From assembly GCA_937901015.1 (NCBI GenBank), contig CALCGQ010000384.1, positions 1 through 47,903 on the forward strand: a stretch of 47,903 bases of DNA, written 5' to 3'. Within the stretch, counting starts at the first letter, position 1; every line of letters starts with the position of its first letter. A model generated the notes under the pieces. That model saw only the letters and a program-made list of their open reading frames with translations. It made no database searches and was not told where the DNA came from. Position numbers and translations under genes: made by a program. Of the stretch, positions 9,716 to 19,100 are shown one piece after another. The stretch is from an uncultured Bacteroidota bacterium. Lineage in GTDB: Bacteria > Bacteroidota > Bacteroidia > Bacteroidales > F082.

Positions 9716-9745
9716 AAAACCCCGAAAGTTGCCTTCCGGGGTTTT
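9716..9745 (-). terminator. Rho-independent terminator after nhaD
   Basis: An AAAACCCCG...CGGGGTTTT hairpin (one A/C mismatch, loop TTGC) sits 22 bases beyond the nhaD stop. Read on the minus strand it is followed by a run of T (GTTTTTTATT). On the plus strand the stem ends in TTTT too, but no plus-strand gene ends here, so it serves nhaD. Confidence 0.85.
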
Positions 9746-9767
9746 AAATATATTTTGTTTGGTATTA

Positions 9768-11216
9768 CTATCCTAATACAATTGATTGTAAATAATAAAC
9801 ACCTGCTCCAGCAAGGTAACCCGCTAAGGCAAGCAAGCTAATTTTCTTCATATACCAAATGAAATCAATCTTTTCAAGTCCCATGGCAGCTACTCCAGCA
9901 GCTGAACCAATAATAAGTATACTACCACCTGTACCAGCACAATATGCTAGGAACTCCCAGAATTTTCCATCTACTACAAAGTCTGCCATAAATCCAACTG
10001 TACCAGCTTCAGCAATCGGATACATACCCATAGCTCCGGCAACTAAAGGCACATTATCAACAATTGCTGAAAGTACACCAATAACAAGGTTTATTGCATA
10101 AATATTTTGCATGTTTTCATATAGCCATTCTGATAAAACATTTAAATGACCAACTGATTGAAGGGCTGCTACAGCAGATAAGATACCTAAGAAAAATAAA
10201 ATTGTAGGAACATCTACTTTTTTTAAGATTCCAATAACGGTAAGCTTTCGTTTATCTTCAAGAGGCTTATTTCTGTGCATAATTTCAGTTGTAAGCCAAA
10301 TAACACCTAAGCCAAATAACATACCTAAATATGGAGGTAAATGTGTAACAGTTTTAAAAACAGGCACAAATAATAATGCACTAACACCCATAATTAAAAG
10401 TAGTTTTCTTTCTCCAGGAGTAGTGAAATCATCTCTTTCCGAGCTATCAAGTACTGGTCTTTCCACTTCTCCTTTTAATGTAAATGTTACAATTAACAGA
10501 GGAACTATCATGGTTACTAAACTAGGGAGTATTACATAGGTAATGATATTGACAGCTGTAATTTGTCCACCAATCCACAACATAATTGTTGTTACATCGC
10601 CAATTGGAGACCATGCACCGCCAGCATTTGCTGCCAGAACAACCATTGAAGCAAAGAACCATCTTGTTTTTTGATCATCAATAAGCTTTCTCAGAAGGGC
10701 AACCATCACAATTGTAGTGGTTAGATTATCTAATGTAGCTGACATAAAGAAAGTTAGAATACTAAGTATCCATAATAATTTAACTTTATTAGTTGTTTTT
10801 ATTTTATCAGTAATTAATTTAAATCCCTGATGCTGATCAACAGTCTCTACAATGGTCATAGCTCCAAGTAGGAAAAATAGGATTTCTGCTATTTCAACCA
10901 AGTGATGCTCAAGTTCGTGTTTTATGAAATGAGACACATGACTGGCACTATCAACAGTACCTTCCCATGCTCTGTTGTAAAAAGCATCATCTACATTGGG
11001 CTTAATGAAATTAAGTACGTCTTGTGCTTTTGCTACCGCAACTCCCCATGAAGGACTTAATCCAAGTTCCAACAAACCAGTTGCGTTTAGAGCGTATAAA
11101 GCCCATAAGATAGTACCTGTTAACAATGCTGAAGCAGCCTTGTCAATCTTTAACGGATGTTCAAGAGCAATCATAGCATACCCTAGAACAAAAATTACTA
11201 ACATTAATATAAACAT
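9768..11216 (-). CDS. nhaD: Na+/H+ antiporter, NhaD family
   Basis: This 482-aa polytopic inner-membrane protein has about 12 predicted helices and belongs to the ion-transporter superfamily. It carries NhaD-specific blocks: SATLDNLTTTIVMVALLRKL in one half, NAGGAWSPIGDVTTIMLWIGG, and SAIVDNVPLVAGAMGMYPI in the other. The paired Asp/Asn-containing unwound helices (LDNLTT and VDNVPL) are where ion binding occurs in this superfamily. It exchanges cytoplasmic Na+ or Li+ for protons and suggests a saline or alkaline habitat. The gene is monocistronic: a TACTTTTG promoter box lies 26 bases before the ATG and a hairpin terminator follows the stop. Confidence 0.92.
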   Translation of the reverse strand: MFILMLVIFVLGYAMIALEHPLKIDKAASALLTGTILWALYALNATGLLELGLSPSWGVAVAKAQDVLNFIKPNVDDAFYNRAWEGTVDSASHVSHFIKHELEHHLVEIAEILFFLLGAMTIVETVDQHQGFKLITDKIKTTNKVKLLWILSILTFFMSATLDNLTTTIVMVALLRKLIDDQKTRWFFASMVVLAANAGGAWSPIGDVTTIMLWIGGQITAVNIITYVILPSLVTMIVPLLIVTFTLKGEVERPVLDSSERDDFTTPGERKLLLIMGVSALLFVPVFKTVTHLPPYLGMLFGLGVIWLTTEIMHRNKPLEDKRKLTVIGILKKVDVPTILFFLGILSAVAALQSVGHLNVLSEWLYENMQNIYAINLVIGVLSAIVDNVPLVAGAMGMYPIAEAGTVGFMADFVVDGKFWEFLAYCAGTGGSILIIGSAAGVAAMGLEKIDFIWYMKKISLLALAGYLAGAGVYYLQSIVLG

Positions 11217-11242
11217 CTCTACATATTTTTAAATTACGGGCG

Positions 11243-11250
11243 CAAAAGTA
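11243..11250 (-). promoter_or_regulatory. Bacteroidota -7 promoter box before nhaD
   Basis: TACTTTTG on the minus strand matches the Bacteroidota -7 consensus TAnnTTTG exactly and lies 26 bases upstream of the nhaD ATG. No exact -33 TTTG is seen at the expected distance, so strength is uncertain. Confidence 0.5.
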
Positions 11251-11452
11251 GAGAATCAATCTGATACTATATATTATAAATATGTAAATATCTGGATATA
11301 ACTACATATTTATAGCCTTTCTAAATAACAACCACAGGATTAATACTAAATATCGCAGAGTTATCAAATGGAATATTCTTATCCTACCCAATTGTTACAC
11401 CCTGACTAAGTGAGCATTACAGAATAATGATGATTAATAAAAATGGTCGCTA

Positions 11453-11788
11453 CTAATTTTTATTAGTACCTGTTTTGGGTTTAAAACCTGATTGTTTATT
11501 CTTCCTATCTTCGATAATACGACGAAGGTCATCAATTTCAAAATCGAACCGTTGAGCCATTTCACTAATGGTATATTTTTTTCCTATTCCTTTTTTTATT
11601 CCAAGTTGTGTCCTTAGATAGGGTTCACCAATATTATTAGTCTTTGCTATTTCCATCAATGTCATAGATGTGTCAATTACAGCAACGAAAGCTTCATTTT
11701 GACCTTTGCCTTTATCTGATGGGTCCGTGCTACATGCAACCACAATGGCAACAAATGAAAACAAAATCAATATATTCTTTAATGACAT
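11453..11788 (-). CDS. Small predicted lipoprotein of unknown function
   Basis: This is a 111-aa protein with a lipoprotein signal peptide: hydrophobic residues 5-18 end in VVAC, with Cys19 followed by Ser-Thr-Asp. The mature part is a low-complexity linker followed by two short helical units with a similar pattern, LMEIAKTNNIGEPYLRTQLGI and ISEMAQRFDFEIDDLRRII. This 'EIA...I....L...LG' / 'EMA..F.F..DDLR.II' pairing recalls small helical modules found next to ferredoxin-like or membrane redox proteins, but I cannot assign a family with confidence. The C-terminus is Lys/Asn/Gly-rich. It is separated from nhaD by about 236 bases with no visible link and is divergent from tatA. Confidence 0.7.
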   Translation of the reverse strand: MSLKNILILFSFVAIVVACSTDPSDKGKGQNEAFVAVIDTSMTLMEIAKTNNIGEPYLRTQLGIKKGIGKKYTISEMAQRFDFEIDDLRRIIEDRKNKQSGFKPKTGTNKN

Positions 11789-11926
11789 AACTATTATTTG
11801 TTTAGATGCTATAATAACATCAGGTTAGATCTATAGGCTTGCAAAATTATAAAAACGTAACTAATAACCAATTATACTCTTTATTAATCATTGTATACCG
11901 AGTAGAATTCATGAATACATTTTTCT

Positions 11927-11934
11927 TACTTTTG
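11927..11934 (+). promoter_or_regulatory. Bacteroidota -7 promoter box before tatA
   Basis: TACTTTTG matches TAnnTTTG exactly and ends 22 bases before the TTG start of tatA. It also argues for that start, because it leaves only a short leader and no upstream ATG. No exact -33 TTTG is visible. Confidence 0.5.
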
Positions 11935-11956
11935 CCACGTACTAAACGTTATTGAG

Positions 11957-12229
11957 TTGAAGTTATTATTATTTGATTTTGGTGCTGGAGAGATAATGCT
12001 GGTTGTACTGGCTGTTCTCCTTGTTTTTGGCCCTGGGAAGATTCCTGAAATTGCCAGAAACTTGGGGAAATTTATCAATGAAATTAAACGAGCATCGGAA
12101 GATATTAAAACGGAGATAAACCGTGAGGCTGATAGGATTGACCGTGACAAGAGGTTGGATGAATATAAAGCTTCGTTGAAAGATGAATTGGAAAGTCCAA
12201 ACGATAAATCTGAAAACCTATCTCAATAA
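11957..12229 (+). CDS. tatA: Twin-arginine translocase subunit TatA
   Basis: This 90-aa protein has the TatA/TatB layout: a short N-terminal transmembrane helix (about residues 10-25), the hinge FGPGKIPEIARNLGKF with the near-invariant Phe-Gly-Pro, an amphipathic helix (about 33-60) and a charged, variable tail. Such subunits form the protein-conducting part of the Tat pathway, which moves folded proteins across the inner membrane. The listed start is TTG; there is no in-frame ATG upstream, and the internal ATG at residue 14 would cut the membrane helix. tatC is not adjacent. Assignment as TatA rather than TatB is by overall size and the FGP hinge. Confidence 0.9.
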   Translation: MKLLLFDFGAGEIMLVVLAVLLVFGPGKIPEIARNLGKFINEIKRASEDIKTEINREADRIDRDKRLDEYKASLKDELESPNDKSENLSQ

Positions 12230-12356
12230 AATATTAAGAATAGCGTTATTGAATGTGAATTATTGTTGTGATTATTATGGAAACATGGACAATATCAGGT
12301 ATTTTTCAAGATTGTATAATTACAACTAACAAATGCAATAATAAAATGTCATCCTA

Positions 12357-14810
12357 ATGAATAAGTTGTTTTCAATTATATTGATCTTTGGTTTTTTAAT
12401 TGCGATGCCCACTGCAATGAATGCTCAAAGAAACCCTGCAAAAAGTGCCGATGAAGCATTCTCGAAGCAACAGTACTCATTGGCCATTGATAAATATAAA
12501 AAAGCATATACAAAAGTTAAAAAGAACAAAGAGGAGAGGAACAGAATCACTGCTCAGCTTGCTGAATGTTATCGATTAACAGGAAATTACAAACGTGCTG
12601 TAGCATCTTATAAAAGACTCATAAAGAATGAATTTGATAAGCGTAATCCTGAGATAATTCTGCATTATGCTAATATGCTCAAAATAACTGGCAATTATGA
12701 AGAAGCCATAAATCAGTATAATACTTATGCTGAAAGAGCTCCCGAAGATGTCCGTGGTAGGAAGGGTGCTGAAACAACGGCACTTATTGAACAATGGATC
12801 GAAAACCCTTCCAAATATGAAGTAACAAACATTAAGAAAATTAATTCCAGAGAAGCTGATTTTGCACCTTCTTATACAACAGATAATTATAATGAAATTG
12901 TATTCACCTCAACACGTGAAGGTGCTACCGGTAAAGAAACAGATAATTGGACTGATCAAAATTTTAGTGACCTCTTTATAGCTAAAATTGACCGTAAAGA
13001 TGAATGGTCTGAGCCCGTACTCTTCGATGCTACTGAGAGTATTAACAGTAATGCCAATGAGGGTGCTGCAGTTTTTAATGCTAAGTTTAACACAATCTAT
13101 TTCACACGTTGTCCCAATGACCAACAAAAAGAATCAGGTTGCCAGATCTATAAATCGAAACGTACTGGAAGAACCTGGGGAGAACCCGATATGGTTGAAA
13201 TATCAGGAATAGATACACTCTCAACAGTTGGTCAGCCAACTATTAGTGAAGGTGAACTGGTTATTTATTTTTCTGCAAACAGACGTAATGGTCTTGGAGG
13301 TAAAGATATATGGGTAGCATTCAGGGATTCAAAATCTGATGCATTTGGACGTCCAATGAATTTGGGTGATGTAATTAATACACCAGGAGATGAAATGTTT
13401 CCATTTTTAAGAAATGACACTACTTTGTTTTTTGCTTCCGATGGACATGGTGGTATGGGAGGACTTGATATTTTTGTAACAACCATCGATACTTCTGGTA
13501 GCTGGGGTGAACCAAAAAACCTTAAATATCCCATCAATTCTACATTTGATGATTTTGGGATTGTTTTCCATCCAACTGATGAATATGGATTTCTTAGTTC
13601 AAATAGAAAAGGTACTAGAGGTATGGAGGACATTTGGTATTTCATAGAGCCACCATTATTATTTTCTTTATCTGGAACAATTCGTGATGATAGAACCCTT
13701 ATGTCAATGCCCGATGTTAATGTTCAGCTAGTTGGATCAACTGGGCTATCAGTAACAACTCGTACAAATGATGAAGGTTTCTATAGCTTTGGAGAAAGTC
13801 AGTTGGAGCCCAATACAATGTATGAAGTTCTCGTTGCAAAACCGAACTACTTTAATGAAAAAGGAACATTCACAACTGTTGGTGTTGAATTTAGCAAAGA
13901 GTTCGTAAAAGACTTTAATCTACGCCCTATTCCTGCAGAGCCAATAGAATTACCTGAGATTCTCTATGATCTAGCTAAATGGGAATTAAAACCGCAATAT
14001 CAGGATTCTCTTCAAGGACTTATTCAAACTTTACGCGATAATCCAAATATAGTTGTGGAATTGGCAGCTCATACCGATGCACGTGATAGCGACGAAAGAA
14101 ATGATGTACTGTCACAACGTCGTGCACAATCAGTTGTTGACTACCTTATTATCAGAGGAATCGAGCCAGCAAGACTTGTTGCAAAAGGATATGGAGAGAG
14201 AATTCCTTTATCACTTAAAAAGGATATTATCCGTGATGGCTTTCCATTCACAGAAGGTACAACAATGGATGAAGCTTTCATTGAATCATTAACTAACAAC
14301 AGCGAAAAAGAAGCAGCTCATCAGCTAAACCGTAGAACAGAATTCAGAGTATTAAGAAAAGATTACGTTCCTTCGTCAACAAACATTGATCTTGCTACAA
14401 TTAATATAGCGATCAATCCTGAAGATAATGCCATAGTGTTTACTGAGGCGCCCGGAACCGGAACCTATATTTCCATCTGTATAATTAATGGATACAATGA
14501 AGAGTTTGCATTCGATCGTAGTTCTGACCCTATGATATCACTTGATAAAGCAATGGATTTATTAAAATGGGGTGCTATAAGTAAAGAAGACTTTGAAGGT
14601 GACCCTGAAAGGGTACTCGCTAACAACACAATTGCTGATAAATCTTATGTTACCATAAAGGAGATTAACATTGCTAATCAGAAAGTTGAGAATATTAAGG
14701 TACAGGTAAGGCATAAGCTTAACTACGGTTTGGTATTCGGAGACAGGTTAATGAAGCAATTCGGTAAGTATTCCTATAATGTTAAAACTCATAAATTAAC
14801 TATTGAGTAA
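12357..14810 (+). CDS. PorE-like OmpA-family envelope protein with extra C-terminal retropepsin-like domain
   Basis: This 817-aa protein has a signal peptide (1-23, ending MNAQ), TPR repeats (about 30-140, e.g. YSLAIDKYKKAY, GNYEEAINQYNTYA), a PD40-type propeller (about 155-430, FTSTREGATG, LFFASDGHGGMGGLDIF), a carboxypeptidase-regulatory-like domain (about 434-525, LSGTIRDDRT) and an OmpA peptidoglycan-binding domain (about 534-670, ELAAHTDARDSDERNDVLSQRRAQSVVDYL). This order matches PorE, the T9SS component linking the machine to peptidoglycan. PorE of Porphyromonas is shorter and a lipoprotein; here there is no lipobox. The extra residues about 680-817 look like a clan AA aspartic protease fold whose catalytic DTG is replaced by DRS (see findings). 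It could also be a PorE paralogue. Confidence 0.85.
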   Translation: MNKLFSIILIFGFLIAMPTAMNAQRNPAKSADEAFSKQQYSLAIDKYKKAYTKVKKNKEERNRITAQLAECYRLTGNYKRAVASYKRLIKNEFDKRNPEIILHYANMLKITGNYEEAINQYNTYAERAPEDVRGRKGAETTALIEQWIENPSKYEVTNIKKINSREADFAPSYTTDNYNEIVFTSTREGATGKETDNWTDQNFSDLFIAKIDRKDEWSEPVLFDATESINSNANEGAAVFNAKFNTIYFTRCPNDQQKESGCQIYKSKRTGRTWGEPDMVEISGIDTLSTVGQPTISEGELVIYFSANRRNGLGGKDIWVAFRDSKSDAFGRPMNLGDVINTPGDEMFPFLRNDTTLFFASDGHGGMGGLDIFVTTIDTSGSWGEPKNLKYPINSTFDDFGIVFHPTDEYGFLSSNRKGTRGMEDIWYFIEPPLLFSLSGTIRDDRTLMSMPDVNVQLVGSTGLSVTTRTNDEGFYSFGESQLEPNTMYEVLVAKPNYFNEKGTFTTVGVEFSKEFVKDFNLRPIPAEPIELPEILYDLAKWELKPQYQDSLQGLIQTLRDNPNIVVELAAHTDARDSDERNDVLSQRRAQSVVDYLIIRGIEPARLVAKGYGERIPLSLKKDIIRDGFPFTEGTTMDEAFIESLTNNSEKEAAHQLNRRTEFRVLRKDYVPSSTNIDLATINIAINPEDNAIVFTEAPGTGTYISICIINGYNEEFAFDRSSDPMISLDKAMDLLKWGAISKEDFEGDPERVLANNTIADKSYVTIKEINIANQKVENIKVQVRHKLNYGLVFGDRLMKQFGKYSYNVKTHKLTIE

Positions 14811-14833
14811 TATCTGTGATTTAACAATCTTCT

Positions 14834-14875
14834 AATGACTAATCTCCAATGACTAATCACCAATGACTAATGAGT
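14834..14875 (+). repeat. Three 14-bp tandem repeats overlapping the purM start
   Basis: AATGACTAATCTCC, AATGACTAATCACC and AATGACTAATGAGT follow one another without gap. The purM ATG at 14870 lies inside the third unit. The last unit differs in its final four bases. Such simple repeats before start codons are seen in Bacteroidota intergenic regions; no role is assigned. Confidence 0.85.
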
Positions 14876-16039
14876 AATAACCAATCAAGATATATGCAAC
14901 GAGGTGTAAGTGCCTCCAAAGAAGATGTGCATGCAGCTATTGCCAACTTGGATAAGGGTATTTTTCCAAATGCCTTTTGCAAAGTAATTCCTGACATATT
15001 AGGTGGAGATGCTGATTATTGCAATATAATGCACGCTGATGGTGCTGGAACAAAATCATCTTTAGCATACATGTATTGGAAAGAAACTGGTAATCTAGAT
15101 GTATGGAGAGGTATTGCTCAGGATGCCATTGTAATGAATCTTGATGATCTACTTTGTGTAGGAGTGATTGATGATATACTGTTATCATCAACTATTGGAA
15201 GAAATAAAAACCTAATTCCAGGAAGTGTAATTGGAGCCGTTATTAATGGAACTGAAGAGTTTCTTGAGAATATGAGATCCCTTGGAATTGGAATTTATCT
15301 AACCGGAGGTGAAACTGCCGATGTGGGTGATCTCGTACGCACAATGATCGTTGATTCTACTGTTACTGCCAGAATTAAACGTAAGGATGTTATTGAGACA
15401 AATATCCAACCTGGCGATGTTATTGTAGGACTATCATCCTATGGTAAAGCTACCTACGAAGATACATACAATGGTGGCATGGGTAGTAATGGACTTACTT
15501 CAGCTCGACACGATGTTTTTGGTAAGGAACTGGCAGTTAGGTATCCTGACAGTTTTGATCCTATCGTACCAAGTGATCTGGTATATTCGGGCAATATGAA
15601 ACTAACTCAACCAAGTGAAGTAGAAGGTATTGATGTTGGTAGTTTGGTCCTCTCTCCTACCAGGACATATGCACCAGTGATAAAAGTTATACTCGACCGA
15701 TTCCGTGATCAAGTCAATGGAATTATTCATTGTTCAGGAGGAGCCCAAACTAAAGTTCTTCATTTTATTGAGAACCTTCATATCATAAAGAACAATATGT
15801 TTCCCATCCCTCCATTATTTAAGCTTATCCAAGAACAATCAGGCACAAGTTGGGAAGAAATGTATAAAGTCTTCAATATGGGACATAGGATGGAGTTATA
15901 TGTACCTGAAAATATTAGCAAAGATATTATTGAAATATCACAATCCTTTAATATTGATGCTAAAATTATTGGAAGAGTTAGTCAATCTGACAAAAAGCGA
16001 CTTACCATTGATTCAGAATTTGGTCTATTTGAATACTAA
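14870..16039 (+). CDS. purM: Phosphoribosylformylglycinamidine cyclo-ligase (AIR synthase)
   Basis: This enzyme closes the imidazole ring of FGAM to give AIR in purine biosynthesis, using ATP, in the cytoplasm. The sequence is the Bacteroidota form of PurM (389 aa): YMQRGVSASKEDVHAAI at the start, HADGAGTKSSLAYMYWKETG, the AIRS core AQDAIVMNLDDLLCVGV, LTGGETADVGD with the conserved Gly-Gly-Glu-Thr-Ala, SSYGKATYEDTYNGGMGSNG, and HCSGGAQTKVLHF in the C-terminal AIRS domain. It is a single gene, 59 bases after the PorE-like gene, and no other pur gene is in the window. An alternative start at the second ATG (residue 9) is possible but would lose the usual N-terminal residues. Confidence 0.92.
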   Translation: MSNNQSRYMQRGVSASKEDVHAAIANLDKGIFPNAFCKVIPDILGGDADYCNIMHADGAGTKSSLAYMYWKETGNLDVWRGIAQDAIVMNLDDLLCVGVIDDILLSSTIGRNKNLIPGSVIGAVINGTEEFLENMRSLGIGIYLTGGETADVGDLVRTMIVDSTVTARIKRKDVIETNIQPGDVIVGLSSYGKATYEDTYNGGMGSNGLTSARHDVFGKELAVRYPDSFDPIVPSDLVYSGNMKLTQPSEVEGIDVGSLVLSPTRTYAPVIKVILDRFRDQVNGIIHCSGGAQTKVLHFIENLHIIKNNMFPIPPLFKLIQEQSGTSWEEMYKVFNMGHRMELYVPENISKDIIEISQSFNIDAKIIGRVSQSDKKRLTIDSEFGLFEY

Positions 16040-16142
16040 TTTATCGTAAGTGCATTAAAACATGTCTCTTTTCTGAAGATTAATCAATCTTTTATATTTA
16101 ACAGCAAACTTTTTTAATAATTTTAACGTCTATATATTAAAT

Positions 16143-19100
16143 ATGGACTTTATGAATTATTTTAAATATATATCTCATTTTATATTATTTACACTGATAA
16201 CTACATCTACATTTCTTGTGGGGCAGAAATCAAACTATAATATAGAGCTAACTAAACAAGATTCAATTTATTCTGCTAATCTACCTATACTAAAGGTACC
16301 AGAAGGTTATAATAAACGCATTGCCTTACCATCTGAGTTAGACAATTCGATTCTTCCATTTATGAGGCCAGCCTTTAACCAACAAGGCTATTGGAACTGT
16401 GGTCAGTGTGCAGGTGTTGCATATAATTTTACATATGAAATAAACTTGGCTCGTGGAGTAATTGGTGATTGGATAGTAAACCAATACTCACAAAACTTTA
16501 CCTACAATTTCATGAATAGGGCCGGTGATTATGGAGTAAGCTATTTCAATAGTTTTGAAGCTATAAAAGCCTGTGGAAATCCAAATTTGGAAGACTATGG
16601 TGGAATGTACAACGTTTTGGGAAAAGGATGGAAATCAAGTTATTCATTGTATGAAAACGCAATGAGGAATAGGATAGTTGATGTATATGCCATTGATGTT
16701 AGTACTCCTGAAGGTTTAGAAACCCTAAAATACTGGTTACTTGACCACATGAATGGTTCTGAATATGGTGGTCTAGCAAATTTCTATTTTGGTTGGGGTT
16801 TCTCAAGTAACCTACCTCCTGAAAGTCCTGACTCAGGATTTCAAGTTGTTCTAGAATCACACCCCATAGCAACACATGCAATGACTATTGTAGGTTTTAA
16901 TGATTCAGTGAGATATGATGTTAATGGTGATGGTAAATTTACCAACAATATTGATCTTAATGAGGATGGTATTCTAGACATGAAAGATTGGGAAATTGGA
17001 GCTGTTAAATATATAAATAGCACAACATACGACGATGGTATCGGATATATGATGTATCGTGTATTGGCATTAGAAAGTGGACATGGTGGTATCTGGAATC
17101 AGCAAGTACACGTATTAAAAGTTGATGCAGAATATATACCTACTGCAAGTGTAAGAGTGAAGCTAAGGCATAATTCCAGAGAAAAAATTAAGCTAATTGC
17201 AGGTATTTCAACGAATTTAGATGATAATTATCCACAACATACAATGGATTTTCCAATTTTCAATTTTCAGGGAGGTGACTACTATATGCAAGGACTTGAG
17301 TTAGATGAAACATATAAAGATATCGAGTTGGCATTAGACATTAGCCCCTTATTTAGTTATTTAGAAGATGGACAGGAAGCAAAATTCTTTATTCAGGTGG
17401 TAGAAAATGATAAGGATAATACGGGAGAAGGTGAAGTACTTTACTATAGTCTCGTGATGGAATTGGATACATTGAACGAAATAGTTTGCCAACAAGTACC
17501 TGTTGATATTACAAACAACGCTATCACAACTTTACAATTAACTAATAATAACTCATTTGATAAAGTAAAAATAATTACGAATGATTTAGCTAAGGTTGAA
17601 GCAGGAATAATATCAGAATTTCAATTGGAGGCTCAAGGAGGTACCGAGCCTTATAAGTGGAGTATTGAAAATCAGTACAACCTGAATGAAGTTAACAATA
17701 GTTTTTCTGAAATAAACCAGACTAAACTTGAGTTTGAAAATAATTATGAAGCATCAACCAGTTTACAATTACCATTTGATTTCCCTTTCTATGGAGACAC
17801 TCTTGATAGTATAACAGTATTTATTGATGGGTTTATTATGTTTGAAGATAAACCATACCCCTACCCATATTTTACCGGTGAAGAATCTATCATTAAAACA
17901 CATAAAATGATTGCACCCTTCATATCAAATCTACTATTGCTAGAAGCAAAAGATGATGGTGTTTGGATTGATAGCAATAGCGAAAGAATCATAATAAGAT
18001 GGAAAGCATCAAGCGAATATTCCTGGGGAGATGAGGTGAATTTCAGTTTAACTTTACGCAAAGATGGAGGCATCGAAACCCATTATGGATCAATGAAATT
18101 TCCAGAGGAGATACATTGGGCATCGGGAGTTTCAGAGGGTGACAAGACGAATTACACTTTGTTAAATACAAATCAGAATCACGAAGAATTAACATACTCA
18201 TCCTTTTCTTATTTAAAATCAAATTTAATACCTGAAGTATTATCCATAACCGAAAACGGTTTGGTTTCTATTATGATAAATGAATCTATCAATAATTATC
18301 CTTTTGTTGTTCAGGTGAAAGATAGAAATGGAATAAGAGATTCAAAAGTATTCAACCAAACGGCTTCTAACTTTTCCGTTAATTTTCAGATAAACAACAA
18401 TGATAAATATGTTGATTATGATGAAATTTCATCAATAAATATGGATATTGAAAATACTTCAAACAAGAATTATAATAATGTCTTCATAAGACTTCATAGT
18501 ACGGATGAATTCTTAACACTTAGTGACTCTATCATTCAAGTGGGTAATTTGGATGCTGGTGAATACATTGAGATTAGTGAAGCTGCAACATTTTCATTTT
18601 CAACAGATGTACCTGACAGGTACAACTCAACCATTGAATGCGAGTTAATTACTGATAATGATATGCTTAGATCAAAAATAACGACTACAGTAAACGCACC
18701 TGAATTTAGGTTTTTATCAAAACAAATACTTGATGGCGATGATGGTGTACTATACCCAGGCGAAACTTCCACTATCAAATTATTAATTCAGAATACAGGT
18801 CATGCCATATCATCAAATGCATTTTCCGTACTTGGTAGTGAGTACAACAAAATTTATATTGATTTTGAAAGGTTAGAATTGGAAAATTTATACCCTGGAG
18901 ACACAATATCAGTATCGTACATTATAGCAGCTAAATTTGCTGTTCCCATGGGGACGTTGGCTACTCTGGATCTTGATATCTATTTGAACAACAAATTAGT
19001 TAATAAGATGACAACTGATATTAGGCTGGGACATATCCCCGTTCTGATATTAGACAGGGATCCCGACTTAACATCAGGTCTACAACTACGCTCAATGCTA

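Noticed and set aside
13265-13645. Minus-strand 126-aa ORF within the PorE-like gene.
   Set aside because: Antisense to a clear coding region with full domain support; a shadow of codon use.
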